18,980 nucleotides of DNA from an uncultured Mailhella sp. (GTDB lineage: Bacteria > Desulfobacterota > Desulfovibrionia > Desulfovibrionales > Desulfovibrionaceae): the NCBI GenBank assembly GCA_948482415.1, contig CAOMFZ010000019.1, positions 1 to 18,980 of the forward strand, read 5' to 3'. Made by a program: the position numbers and the translations under genes. The notes beneath the pieces are model-generated. The model saw nothing but the letters and a program-made list of their open reading frames with translations, had not been told where the DNA came from and searched no databases. Shown piece by piece: positions 7,443 to 14,161 of the stretch (position 1 is its first letter; every line of letters starts with the position of its first letter).

Positions 7443-8267
7443 ATGGATTTATTACAAAAAGCCTGGGACATCAAAATAGAAAATTTATCCGCCGGTTATA
7501 AGGATAAAACCGTTATCAAAAGCATGAACGCCCATATTCCTGCCCAGCAGATTACCGCTGTTTTAGGGGAATCCGGCTGTGGAAAAACAACTTTGTTAAA
7601 AGTTTTTCTGGGGCTTATTCCTGTGCAAAGCGGTAAATTTTCCATTGCCGATACAGATATTACGCAATTGAGCGAAAAATCATTCCGCTTTATGCGTCGG
7701 CGTTTTGGCGTTCTTTTTCAAGACGGGGCGCTGCTTAGTTCCCTCAGTTTACTTGATAATGTCGCTCTTCCTTTGAAAGAACACACCAAACTTTCTCAAA
7801 GCATTATCAAAAAAGCCGTACTGGAAACCCTTGATTTGGTAGGGCTCAAAGAAGCTGCCTATCGCTATCCCAGCGAATTGTCAGGCGGCATGCGAAAACG
7901 TGCAGGACTTGCCCGTGCCATTATTACGGAACCGCCCCTTTTATTTTATGATGAACCGACATCAGGACTTGACCCCATCACCAGCATGCGCATGGATCAG
8001 CTTCTTCTTGATATGCAGTCCTGTTACAAAAATATGACCACAGTCCTCATTACCCATGACATGAACAGCGTCAAACGGGTTGCGGATTATATTTTGCTGG
8101 TAAAAGACGGCATTGCCCATTTCAACGGTACAAAAGAGGATTTTTTAAATTCCTCGGATCCCTATATTAAGGATTTTCTGGAACAGCAGGAAAAACATGA
8201 ACAAAAGCACACTCTTCCTGACAATCCGGAAGTGCGCAAAGCTCTTGATGCATGGCTGCAAAGCTGA
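7443..8267 (+). CDS. mlaF: MlaF family ABC transporter ATP-binding protein
   Basis: The 274-residue ATPase drives the MlaE permease. Visible motifs in order: Walker A GESGCGKTT (42-50), Q-loop in FGVLFQDGALLSSLS, ABC signature LSGGMRKRAGLARAI, Walker B LLFYDEPTSGLDP, and the H-loop in ITHDMNS. The GMRKR form of the signature and the FQDGALLSSL segment are typical of MlaF rather than other ABC families. A ~25-residue charged tail (EQQEKHEQKHTLPDNPE...) extends past the core and could provide the dimer contacts seen in E. coli MlaF. The start lies 8 bases after the mlaE stop, with AGGATT as a weak ribosome binding site. Confidence 0.95.
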   Translation: MDLLQKAWDIKIENLSAGYKDKTVIKSMNAHIPAQQITAVLGESGCGKTTLLKVFLGLIPVQSGKFSIADTDITQLSEKSFRFMRRRFGVLFQDGALLSSLSLLDNVALPLKEHTKLSQSIIKKAVLETLDLVGLKEAAYRYPSELSGGMRKRAGLARAIITEPPLLFYDEPTSGLDPITSMRMDQLLLDMQSCYKNMTTVLITHDMNSVKRVADYILLVKDGIAHFNGTKEDFLNSSDPYIKDFLEQQEKHEQKHTLPDNPEVRKALDAWLQS

Positions 8268-8316
8268 TAAAGGGCTGACATTCTAAAAAGATATATAAAA
8301 ATATATTGAGGTAACT

Positions 8317-8757
8317 ATGATAAAAAAACAAAGTGCAGTTGGAATATTTGTTTTCATTGGTTTGCTTTGTATTGGATATTTGACCATAAAACTGGGAAAA
8401 ATGGAAGTTTTCGGCAGTAACAGCTATACAGTCGAAGCACAGTTTTCCTCTGTCCAGGGGCTGCGAAATGGTGCAAATGTTGAAATTGCAGGCGTGCAGG
8501 TGGGACGTGTCAGTGCCATTAATCTTGACCCGGAAAGCTATGTCGCCAAAATCAGCATGAAAATAAATAAGGATATTGCGCTGAGTGACGATACCATGGC
8601 GTCCATTAAAACAAGCGGACTGATTGGGGATAAATTCATCGAACTTACCCCCGGCGGTTCTGATGAACTTTTGGCAGAAGGTTCTGCTATTACGGATACT
8701 GAACCTCCGGTTGATCTCATTGCTCTTATTTCAAAATATGTTTTCGGGAGTTTATAA
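8317..8757 (+). CDS. mlaD: MlaD family MCE-domain substrate-binding subunit
   Basis: The 146-residue protein has one N-terminal membrane helix (AVGIFVFIGLLCIGYLTIKLG) and a single MCE domain in the periplasm: YTVEAQFSSVQGLRNGANVEIAGVQVGRV, then SIKTSGLIGDKFIELTPGG. MlaD forms a hexameric ring on MlaE that passes phospholipids between MlaC and the inner membrane. The length is near the short end of the family. The C-terminal hydrophobic helix (PPVDLIALISKYVFGSL) fits the pore-lining segment. A good GAGG ribosome binding site precedes the ATG. The stop codon overlaps the next start by one base (TAATG), so mlaD and mlaC are translationally coupled. Confidence 0.93.
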   Translation: MIKKQSAVGIFVFIGLLCIGYLTIKLGKMEVFGSNSYTVEAQFSSVQGLRNGANVEIAGVQVGRVSAINLDPESYVAKISMKINKDIALSDDTMASIKTSGLIGDKFIELTPGGSDELLAEGSAITDTEPPVDLIALISKYVFGSL

Positions 8758-9386
8758 TGTATAAAACACTACTTTCATTTCTTTTTGTTCTTACTCTTTC
8801 TGTCAGCACGGCCTTTGCCGTTTCCGTAACCCCAAAACAGCGGGTTGAAGACGGCAGTGCAAGAATTTTCAATCTTCTTTTGCAGGAAGAATTCCAAAAT
8901 CCTCAAACCCGCCCGGAAGTTCTCAAAGAAATAGAAACAGAACTTATCAGCTTTTTTGACTTTGAAGAATTTGCCACCCGTACTGTCGGTCCCAAATGGC
9001 GTCAATTTACTCCGGACCAAAAAACACGTTTTACCGATGCATTTACAGAATTACTGAGAAATTCTTATATCAACACCCTTAATTCCTATAATGGCGAAAC
9101 CCTTTCCTATGTCGGCGAAATTCGCTCCAAAGACGGCAATAAAGTGGAAGTACATACGCTTTTTAAAGGACAGGAAAAAGACTATCCGGTTTCTTTCCGC
9201 ATGCTGGTAAAAAATGACAACTGGTATGTGTACGACGTGATTATTGAAGGAATCAGCATGATTAAAAATTATCGTGAACAATTCCATGATATTTTGATTA
9301 AAGCAGAACCGGAAGAACTGATTACCCGTATCCGTGAAAAAGCAAAAGAAAAGAAAGAAGAAACCATTAAAAACGAAAAAAAATAA
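8757..9386 (+). CDS. mlaC: MlaC family periplasmic phospholipid-binding protein
   Basis: The 209-residue protein has a clean Sec signal peptide (hydrophobic stretch then STAFA, cleavage near residue 21). The mature part matches MlaC/Ttg2D: FFDFEEFATRTVGPKWRQFTPDQ, then FTELLRNSYINTLNSYNGETLSYVGE, then VSFRMLVKNDNWYVYDVIIEGISMIKNYREQF. MlaC ferries phospholipid across the periplasm between MlaA at the outer membrane and MlaFED. The C-terminus is a lysine- and glutamate-rich tail (~20 residues), probably disordered. The start codon overlaps the mlaD stop and mlaA follows after 3 bases. Confidence 0.93.
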   Translation: MYKTLLSFLFVLTLSVSTAFAVSVTPKQRVEDGSARIFNLLLQEEFQNPQTRPEVLKEIETELISFFDFEEFATRTVGPKWRQFTPDQKTRFTDAFTELLRNSYINTLNSYNGETLSYVGEIRSKDGNKVEVHTLFKGQEKDYPVSFRMLVKNDNWYVYDVIIEGISMIKNYREQFHDILIKAEPEELITRIREKAKEKKEETIKNEKK

Positions 9387-9389
9387 ACT

Positions 9390-10175
9390 ATGAAAAAAAT
9401 TCTCTCTACTCTTGCCCTCATATGCCTGCTTTGTCCGGGATTGGCACAGTTTTCTGCCTTTGCAGATGAAATCACAGCGGAAACAGGAAGTCTTGCGTCC
9501 GATAATTATTTTGAGGACGATTACGGCGATAATGAGTCCTATACGCCCTACAATGATATTTTCAGCGCATGGAATAAACCATGGCACAGCATCAATGATT
9601 TTGCCCTGATAAAAGTTGCAAAGCCGCTGCATGAAAAATACAGCCAAATAACTACCCCTGAAGTGCGCTCCGGCTTTTCAGCTTTTCGCGAAAACCTCAA
9701 AACGCCGAAACGTATGGTCAACGCGCTGCTGCAAGGTGAAGTGGGACAGTTTTTTGTTGAGCTGGGAAGATTTATTGTCAATACAACCACGAGCTTAGGC
9801 TTTGCAGACGTGGCAAGCATCAATAATAAGCCGCTTGTGCCCTATACTCCTGAAAATCTTCGCTTTGGCTACACCCTTGCCACATGGGGATTTGGCGAAG
9901 GCTCTTATTTTGTTTATCCTTTCTTTGGTCCCTCTACTGTGCGCGAAGCCATTGGCACAAGTGTTGATTTCTTCAGCAATGCATTTGATTATCTTGTCCC
10001 CTGGTATGTTTTTACCCCGGGAGAAGTTTTCCTTGCATTCAACGAAGCGGACAAAATGTATGTACCCTACGAAACAGTTACGTCCAATGCCCTTGACCCT
10101 TATATAGCACTTCGCAATGCGTATTTAGAAAATTTATACAGCACAAGACCCATTGTTTCAAAACCTAAAAAGTAA
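9390..10175 (+). CDS. mlaA: MlaA family (VacJ) outer-membrane lipid asymmetry protein
   Basis: This 261-residue protein is the outer-membrane component that removes mislocalised phospholipid from the outer leaflet. Family segments are NDIFSAWNKPWHSINDFALIKVAKPL, the FVELGRFIVNTTTSLGFADVAS block, and EGSYFVYPFFGPSTVREAIG (the conserved G-x-Y-x-V-x-P-F-x-G-P-S/T motif). Oddity: E. coli MlaA is a lipoprotein, but here the signal region (LALICLLCPGLAQFSAFA then DE) lacks a proper lipobox; the residue before each candidate Cys is Ile or Leu. It reads better as a signal-peptidase-I site at AFA/DE. An acidic stretch follows (EDDYGDNES). Fourth partner in the mlaEFDCA order; gpt follows after 9 bases. 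Confidence 0.92.
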   Translation: MKKILSTLALICLLCPGLAQFSAFADEITAETGSLASDNYFEDDYGDNESYTPYNDIFSAWNKPWHSINDFALIKVAKPLHEKYSQITTPEVRSGFSAFRENLKTPKRMVNALLQGEVGQFFVELGRFIVNTTTSLGFADVASINNKPLVPYTPENLRFGYTLATWGFGEGSYFVYPFFGPSTVREAIGTSVDFFSNAFDYLVPWYVFTPGEVFLAFNEADKMYVPYETVTSNALDPYIALRNAYLENLYSTRPIVSKPKK

Positions 10176-10184
10176 GGAGTTTTT

Positions 10185-10613
10185 ATGCAAAACCAAACTC
10201 AAAAATTCCCAATTACCTGGGAACAGGTGCACCGTGACGCATTACGCCTTGCCGATAAATTAAAAAAGCTCCAAAAATTTGACGCAATCATAGCTGTTTG
10301 CCGAGGCGGGCTTGTGCCGGCTTCTCTTGTTGCCCGTGCTTTGGATATCCATATTGTTGACACTCTTTGTTTTGAAACAAAAAACAACCAGGAAGAACTT
10401 ATCAAAACAACGTCTCTGACTGATAAAAATCTTTTGATTGTTGATGACATAGTCAACACAGGACGCACGGCAAAGGTTGTCCGCAGGCTTTTCCCCAATG
10501 CACATTACGCCAGTCTCTATGTCAAAGACGATTATAAGGAGCTTGTCGATACCTATATCACAGACGTCAATCAGGAAACCTGGTTTGTTTTCCCTTGGGA
10601 ACATGAAGAATGA
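10185..10613 (+). CDS. gpt: Xanthine/guanine phosphoribosyltransferase (Gpt-like)
   Basis: The 142-residue type I PRTase aligns in outline with E. coli Gpt: FPITWEQVHRDALRLADKL, the loop IIAVCRGGLVPASLVARAL, HIVDTLCFE, the PRPP-binding motif LLIVDDIVNTGRTAKVVR, and the ending YITDVNQETWFVFPWE. The last segment (TW-x5-PW) is characteristic of XGPRT. It would salvage xanthine or guanine with PRPP in the cytoplasm. It has a strong AAGGAG ribosome binding site and the stop overlaps the next start (ATGA, 10610-10613). It is somewhat shorter than E. coli Gpt because the C-terminal tail is missing. Preference for xanthine, guanine or hypoxanthine cannot be settled from sequence. Confidence 0.82.
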   Translation: MQNQTQKFPITWEQVHRDALRLADKLKKLQKFDAIIAVCRGGLVPASLVARALDIHIVDTLCFETKNNQEELIKTTSLTDKNLLIVDDIVNTGRTAKVVRRLFPNAHYASLYVKDDYKELVDTYITDVNQETWFVFPWEHEE

Positions 10614-11665
10614 ACCATGCCCAGCAATCTCGCATTTTGGCTTGCCTTGCGGTTTTGTGCTGGATACTGCTTTTCCATTCGCAAACCAATATGATTATTA
10701 TTGCAGGCGCCATATCCTTTTTGACCTATCCGTTTTTTCAGCGCTTACAGGAAAAGCATAATGTCTGGTTTTCCTTGACTATTTATTATTGCTGTCTTGC
10801 CCTTGTCGTAATTATTCCCATTATTTTAATCACTGTCCTTGTTACCCCGCAGGCTGTTAATGGATATAAAACGCTCATGCTGTGGATTGATAAAGGCTTG
10901 GATTTGCCCCCGGCTATTGAACAGCATATCACTGCCATTTACGGCTGGCTTGAAACTATCCCCGGTTTTCAGGATTTACAAAGCTCAACCGCAGAAATAA
11001 GTGCCGCAATCAAGCGTTCCCTTTCTTCATTCTTACAGCTTCTTTTGACCGGCAGTATCAGTTTTGCCGGCAGCACCATTAATATTGCCATGCAGCTTTT
11101 TCTGATTATTTTCTTGTCCGGTCTTGCCGTTGTGTATGCAAAAACCTGTCATAAACTGGCAGTACGCGTGACTGCTTTGCCTGTGGAATGTATTGACCGC
11201 TTTATCATTGCCCTGCAAAGTACCGCCCGCTCCATTTTCTTTGGTGTGTTCTTTATTGCGTTTATACAGGGAATTTTAACAGGCATCGGCTTTTTTATTT
11301 TCGGCGTAAAAGATGCTGCATTCTGGGGCTTGGCTGCCATGATTTGCGCGGTTATCCCCATTTTGGGAACTGCTCTTATCTGGGTGCCTATTGCCATTAC
11401 AGTTTGGGTTGGCGGCTCTTTTTACAGTGCCGTGGGTATTGTGCTGTGGGGAGCGATTATTGTTGCAGGTGCAGACAGCTTACTGCGCCCAATCTGCCTG
11501 CAAAAAGGCATAAAAACTTCAATCATTGTCCTTTTCTTTGCCATTATTTGCAGCATCATTGCCTTTGGACCTATCGGGCTGATTTTAGGTCCAACTCTCG
11601 TGGCGCTTGGCGTGCAGGCAGTGGAAGAAAGCGATTACTTACTGCAGAAAGCAAAAGAAAAATAA
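10610..11665 (+). CDS. AI-2E family transporter (PerM/TqsA-like permease)
   Basis: The 351-residue membrane protein has two hydrophobic segments at the N-terminus (residues ~8-40 and ~55-85), a polar stretch of about 60 residues (TLMLWIDKGLDLPPAIEQH onward), and five or so hydrophobic segments in the second half. The PF01594 pattern is seen in GVKDAAFWGLAAMICAVIPILG and in the end region FGPIGLILGPTLVALG. Members export autoinducer-2, act as Na+/H+ antiporters or have unknown substrates. Its coupling to gpt by an ATGA overlap, at the end of the mla operon, gives no clear hint of substrate. No obvious intrinsic terminator follows. Confidence 0.85.
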   Translation: MNHAQQSRILACLAVLCWILLFHSQTNMIIIAGAISFLTYPFFQRLQEKHNVWFSLTIYYCCLALVVIIPIILITVLVTPQAVNGYKTLMLWIDKGLDLPPAIEQHITAIYGWLETIPGFQDLQSSTAEISAAIKRSLSSFLQLLLTGSISFAGSTINIAMQLFLIIFLSGLAVVYAKTCHKLAVRVTALPVECIDRFIIALQSTARSIFFGVFFIAFIQGILTGIGFFIFGVKDAAFWGLAAMICAVIPILGTALIWVPIAITVWVGGSFYSAVGIVLWGAIIVAGADSLLRPICLQKGIKTSIIVLFFAIICSIIAFGPIGLILGPTLVALGVQAVEESDYLLQKAKEK

Positions 11666-11977
11666 TCAGAACTATAAAAACGCTTTATTCAAAAACAAGC
11701 TGATAAACAAATAAACTATGTAAACTTATTGAACAAAACTTAATACCTTTATACAACATATTGTTTTTTTTAATAAAAAAGTTATGTAGAGATATGGGAA
11801 AATCATTTCCCCATAAAAAATAAGTTTTGGAAATTTTATAATCATTTTATATAATTATAAAATTAACCTAAAACTAACCCAAAGTGTTTAATAATCATAT
11901 TTCATATTCACCAATCAATTTAAACAATACAGTATTTCACATCATTTTTATAAAATAATAATCATTTTCGACTTAAC
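11666..11977. other. Very AT-rich non-coding leader of the island
   Basis: No credible gene. Composition drops sharply to AT-rich right after the permease stop and stays so until ~13910. It contains the inverted repeat at 11832-11864 and several ATAATCATTTT-like phrases (11839-11848, 11890-11898, 11959-11968). No transposase, integrase or tRNA remnant is visible. Confidence 0.5.
11832..11864. repeat. 11-bp perfect inverted repeat
   Basis: AATTTTATAAT (11832-11842) and ATTATAAAATT (11854-11864) are exact reverse complements around an 11-base spacer. It could be a DNA-bound operator, a weak hairpin, or simply a product of AT-rich composition. Confidence 0.4.
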
Positions 11978-12007
11978 TTGACAGATTTCAGTAATAATTA
12001 TTACAAT
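11978..12007 (+). promoter_or_regulatory. Strong sigma-70-like promoter of the methyltransferase-DUF1848 cassette
   Basis: A perfect -35 TTGACA (11978-11983), an 18-base spacer and TACAAT (12002-12007, one mismatch from TATAAT). The predicted start near 12014 leaves a leader of about 38 bases that ends in a GAGG ribosome binding site (12043-12046). Confidence 0.55.
11991..12004. promoter_or_regulatory. Perfect 14-bp palindrome overlapping the -10 element (candidate operator)
   Basis: GTAATAATTATTAC reads the same on both strands. It covers the 3' part of the spacer and the first three bases of the -10 hexamer, a typical position for a repressor that blocks RNA polymerase. No regulator gene is present in the cassette. 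Confidence 0.45.
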
Positions 12008-12051
12008 CAATCATTATATAATAATATACTGTTATTTATAATGAGGTTACA

Positions 12052-12939
12052 ATGAAAAACATTTTATTAAATCAAATCATAGCGCAATGCAGAAAAAAAT
12101 TTATTGAAAATCAAAATTGTCCTCAGAATCTGCAACAACGTTTTAGTGAACAATGTCAAGAATGTTTACGAAAATCACACTTTGAAGACCTTACCCCCAG
12201 TTATCAATGCCCAAGGTCTGCATTTGTTTATGTTTGTAAATATGCAAATAAATATGCGAGCGAAAATTATCTATTATTTCAAAAATGTTTTGAATTATTT
12301 CCCAATAAATCGCCTAAAATTGTCTCATTTGGAGCTGGTCCTGCAACAGAATTATTTGCATTAAACCAATTAGTTCTAGATCAAACAATTGATTCTTATT
12401 CATATATTGGAGTTGACAACAATCGAAACTGGATACCTATTATGCTGTTAATAAAGGAATACCATAGAAAAATTAAAAATGAAAATGAAAAAATACAATT
12501 TTTTATGAAGGAGATAAGCAAATCATTAGGAAAAAACAGTTGTTTTGACAATGTAGATATTATACTATTTAATTATGTGATTTCTGATTTTTCTAAATAT
12601 GCTACAAAAGATGTTGTAAAAAATTTCTTGCTTGCTTTAAAGAAAAAATTATGGGATAATAAAAACGTAATACTTTTATTTAATGACATAAATTTAAATT
12701 TTCCAAGTGATCCTGCAAAAGGCGCAACGCATCTTTTAAAAGACGTGTTTGAACCCACTTATAAAAGAGCTTTTAGCCAGTTTTTTAAAAATGAAAAAAA
12801 TTCTGACGAACAACAATTTTCATATGAAGGTACGGAAATAAATAAGAATAACAAACTAATTTTTGAAACTTGTCAAGAAACGACAGGATTTAATCCATAT
12901 GAAACAATGTCAGCAATCCAAATAATTCTCAAAAGGTAA
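12052..12939 (+). CDS. Class I SAM-dependent methyltransferase-like protein, uncharacterised
   Basis: The 295-residue protein has a central Rossmann methyltransferase core. Motif I is KIVSFGAGPATELFAL (residues 89-104), the acidic end of the second strand is YIGVDNN (D122), and the motif IV region is DIILFNYVISDF (169-180), followed by NVILLFNDIN (205-213). The GAGPATEL loop places it with methyltransferases having a G-x-G-P-G/A-x-E/D-L signature. The N-terminal ~85 residues are helical and carry several cysteines (C13, C23, C35, C38, C53, C62, C79). The C-terminal third is charged and unfamiliar. No target-recognition domain is evident, so protein, RNA or small-molecule targets remain open. 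The gene is strongly AT-rich with codons unlike its neighbours, and the DUF1848 gene starts 3 bases after its stop, so the two are probably co-translated. Confidence 0.72.
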   Translation: MKNILLNQIIAQCRKKFIENQNCPQNLQQRFSEQCQECLRKSHFEDLTPSYQCPRSAFVYVCKYANKYASENYLLFQKCFELFPNKSPKIVSFGAGPATELFALNQLVLDQTIDSYSYIGVDNNRNWIPIMLLIKEYHRKIKNENEKIQFFMKEISKSLGKNSCFDNVDIILFNYVISDFSKYATKDVVKNFLLALKKKLWDNKNVILLFNDINLNFPSDPAKGATHLLKDVFEPTYKRAFSQFFKNEKNSDEQQFSYEGTEINKNNKLIFETCQETTGFNPYETMSAIQIILKR

Positions 12940-12942
12940 AAA

Positions 12943-13881
12943 ATGTTTCTAAGTGTAAGCAGAAGAACTGATATTCCAGCTTATTATTCTGAATGGTTTT
13001 TTAATAGATTAAAAGAAGGTTTTTGTTATGTACAAAACCCTATGAACATAAAACAATTTTCAAAAATCATTATAAATCCTGAAGTTATTGAAGGCATTGT
13101 GTTTTGGACAAAAAATCCTGAACCAATGCTTGATAAACTTTCTTTGCTTTCTGATTACCCCTATTATTTTCAATTTTCTATTACAGCATATAAACAAGAT
13201 TTAGAAAAAAATTTACCTTCTAAAAATTCTATACTTACAACTTTTAAACGACTCTCCGACAGTATAGGTAAAGATAGAATTATTTGGCGTTATGATCCCA
13301 TTCTTATTAATCCTGTCTATACGATAGAAAAACATTATAAACACTTTGAGATATTAACACAAATCTTACATAATTATACTACAAAAGTAATTTTCAGTTA
13401 TGTAGATTACTATAAAAAAATAAAAAAAAATTTTGAAGAGTTGCAAATACAAGAATTAAATCAGCTGCAAAAAGAAGAAATTGCTAGGAATTTAAGTGCA
13501 ATAGCCCACTCATACAACTTAGAAATTGAAACATGCTGCGAAGATATTAATCTTTCAAAATATAATATTAACCATGCTCGCTGTATCGATGAAAAAATTT
13601 TTGAACATATTACACATCATAAATATAAAACAAAAAAAGACAGTTCACAACGAAAAGAATGTGGCTGTGTACAAAGTCAAGATATTGGAATGTATAATAC
13701 ATGTAACAATCACTGCTTATATTGTTATGCAACTTATAATAAAAGCAGTACACAAAAAAATATTTTATTACATGATAAAAATTCACCTCTTTTAATAGGT
13801 AACTTGCCAAAACAAGTAACACCTAATGAAAAGAAAATAATAATTCATAAAATAATAAATAATCAATTATCTATCATTTAA
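12943..13881 (+). CDS. DUF1848 family protein with C-terminal radical-SAM-like cysteine cluster
   Basis: The 312-residue protein starts MFLSVSRRTDIPAYYSEWFFNRLKEGF, the recognisable DUF1848 opening (S-x-S-R-R-T-D-I-P-A). The middle contains GIVFWTKNPEPML and DRIIWRYDPILI, also typical of the family. Near the C-terminus CGCVQSQDIGMYNTC leads into CNNHCLYCYA, giving C240, C242 and the CX3CX2C set C254, C258, C261. That spacing is the radical SAM [4Fe-4S] motif, but at the C-terminus instead of the N-terminus, as described for this family. The function of DUF1848 is unknown; a permuted, lyase-like radical enzyme is a reasonable inference. The ribosome binding site (AAAAGG) lies inside the end of the methyltransferase gene. 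The gene ends 1 base into a strong terminator. Confidence 0.85.
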   Translation: MFLSVSRRTDIPAYYSEWFFNRLKEGFCYVQNPMNIKQFSKIIINPEVIEGIVFWTKNPEPMLDKLSLLSDYPYYFQFSITAYKQDLEKNLPSKNSILTTFKRLSDSIGKDRIIWRYDPILINPVYTIEKHYKHFEILTQILHNYTTKVIFSYVDYYKKIKKNFEELQIQELNQLQKEEIARNLSAIAHSYNLEIETCCEDINLSKYNINHARCIDEKIFEHITHHKYKTKKDSSQRKECGCVQSQDIGMYNTCNNHCLYCYATYNKSSTQKNILLHDKNSPLLIGNLPKQVTPNEKKIIIHKIINNQLSII

Positions 13882-13910
13882 AAAAATGGAGCTAACAAGC
13901 TCCATTTTTT
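13881..13910. terminator. Bidirectional rho-independent terminator
   Basis: A 12-bp perfect stem, AAAAAATGGAGC (13881-13892) with GCTCCATTTTTT (13899-13910), and a 6-base loop. The A run on one side and T run on the other make it work for both the DUF1848 gene (plus) and the convergent zinc-ribbon gene (minus). It marks the right edge of the AT-rich island. Confidence 0.88.
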
Positions 13911-13930
13911 TTATACATTTTCTTTTGCCA

Positions 13931-14161
13931 TTAAAAGTAGTCCAAGTCCACGGCGGAACTGCCGTTTCCGAGCATAAGTTTTATATACTGAATACTTCTC
14001 GCATTGACAGGCAAAATAGGAAAATTTTGCTGACAGTTTTCGCATTTCACAGAACTTGGCGCCATGGGGGCAATAAGCGCATTTTTTTGCCCGCAGTGAG
14101 GACAGACATAAAAGAAAATGAGTTCAACTCCGCATGGAGCAGCAGGTTTTACATTACGCAT
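13931..14161 (-). CDS. Small zinc-ribbon protein, 76 aa
   Basis: The 76-residue protein carries two CxxC knuckles (C20-P-H-C23 and C40-E-N-C43) separated by 16 residues, the layout of a zinc ribbon. The motif CPHCGQKN is typical. The rest is a short Pro/Ala-rich N-terminus and a C-terminal helix-like stretch (SIQYIKLML). The start overlaps the end of gpmI by 13 bases in another frame and has an AGGAG inside gpmI, so it is co-transcribed as the last gene of rsfS-gpmI. A role in nucleic-acid or protein binding is possible but unsupported. It ends shortly before the bidirectional terminator. Confidence 0.75.
   Translation of the reverse strand: MRNVKPAAPCGVELIFFYVCPHCGQKNALIAPMAPSSVKCENCQQNFPILPVNARSIQYIKLMLGNGSSAVDLDYF

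Noticed and set aside
9051..9647. 198-codon open frame on the minus strand across mlaC and mlaA
   Set aside because: Phe/Cys-rich nonsense composition, opposite two clear family members; shadow frame.
11839..11968. ATAATCATTTT-like phrases resembling half Fur boxes
   Set aside because: In such AT-rich sequence these short strings are expected by chance and no full Fur-box palindrome is present.
12052..13881. Reading the AT-rich cassette as a classical restriction-modification system
   Set aside because: No DNA methyltransferase catalytic motif (NPPY, PCQ) and no nuclease motif could be seen in either protein.
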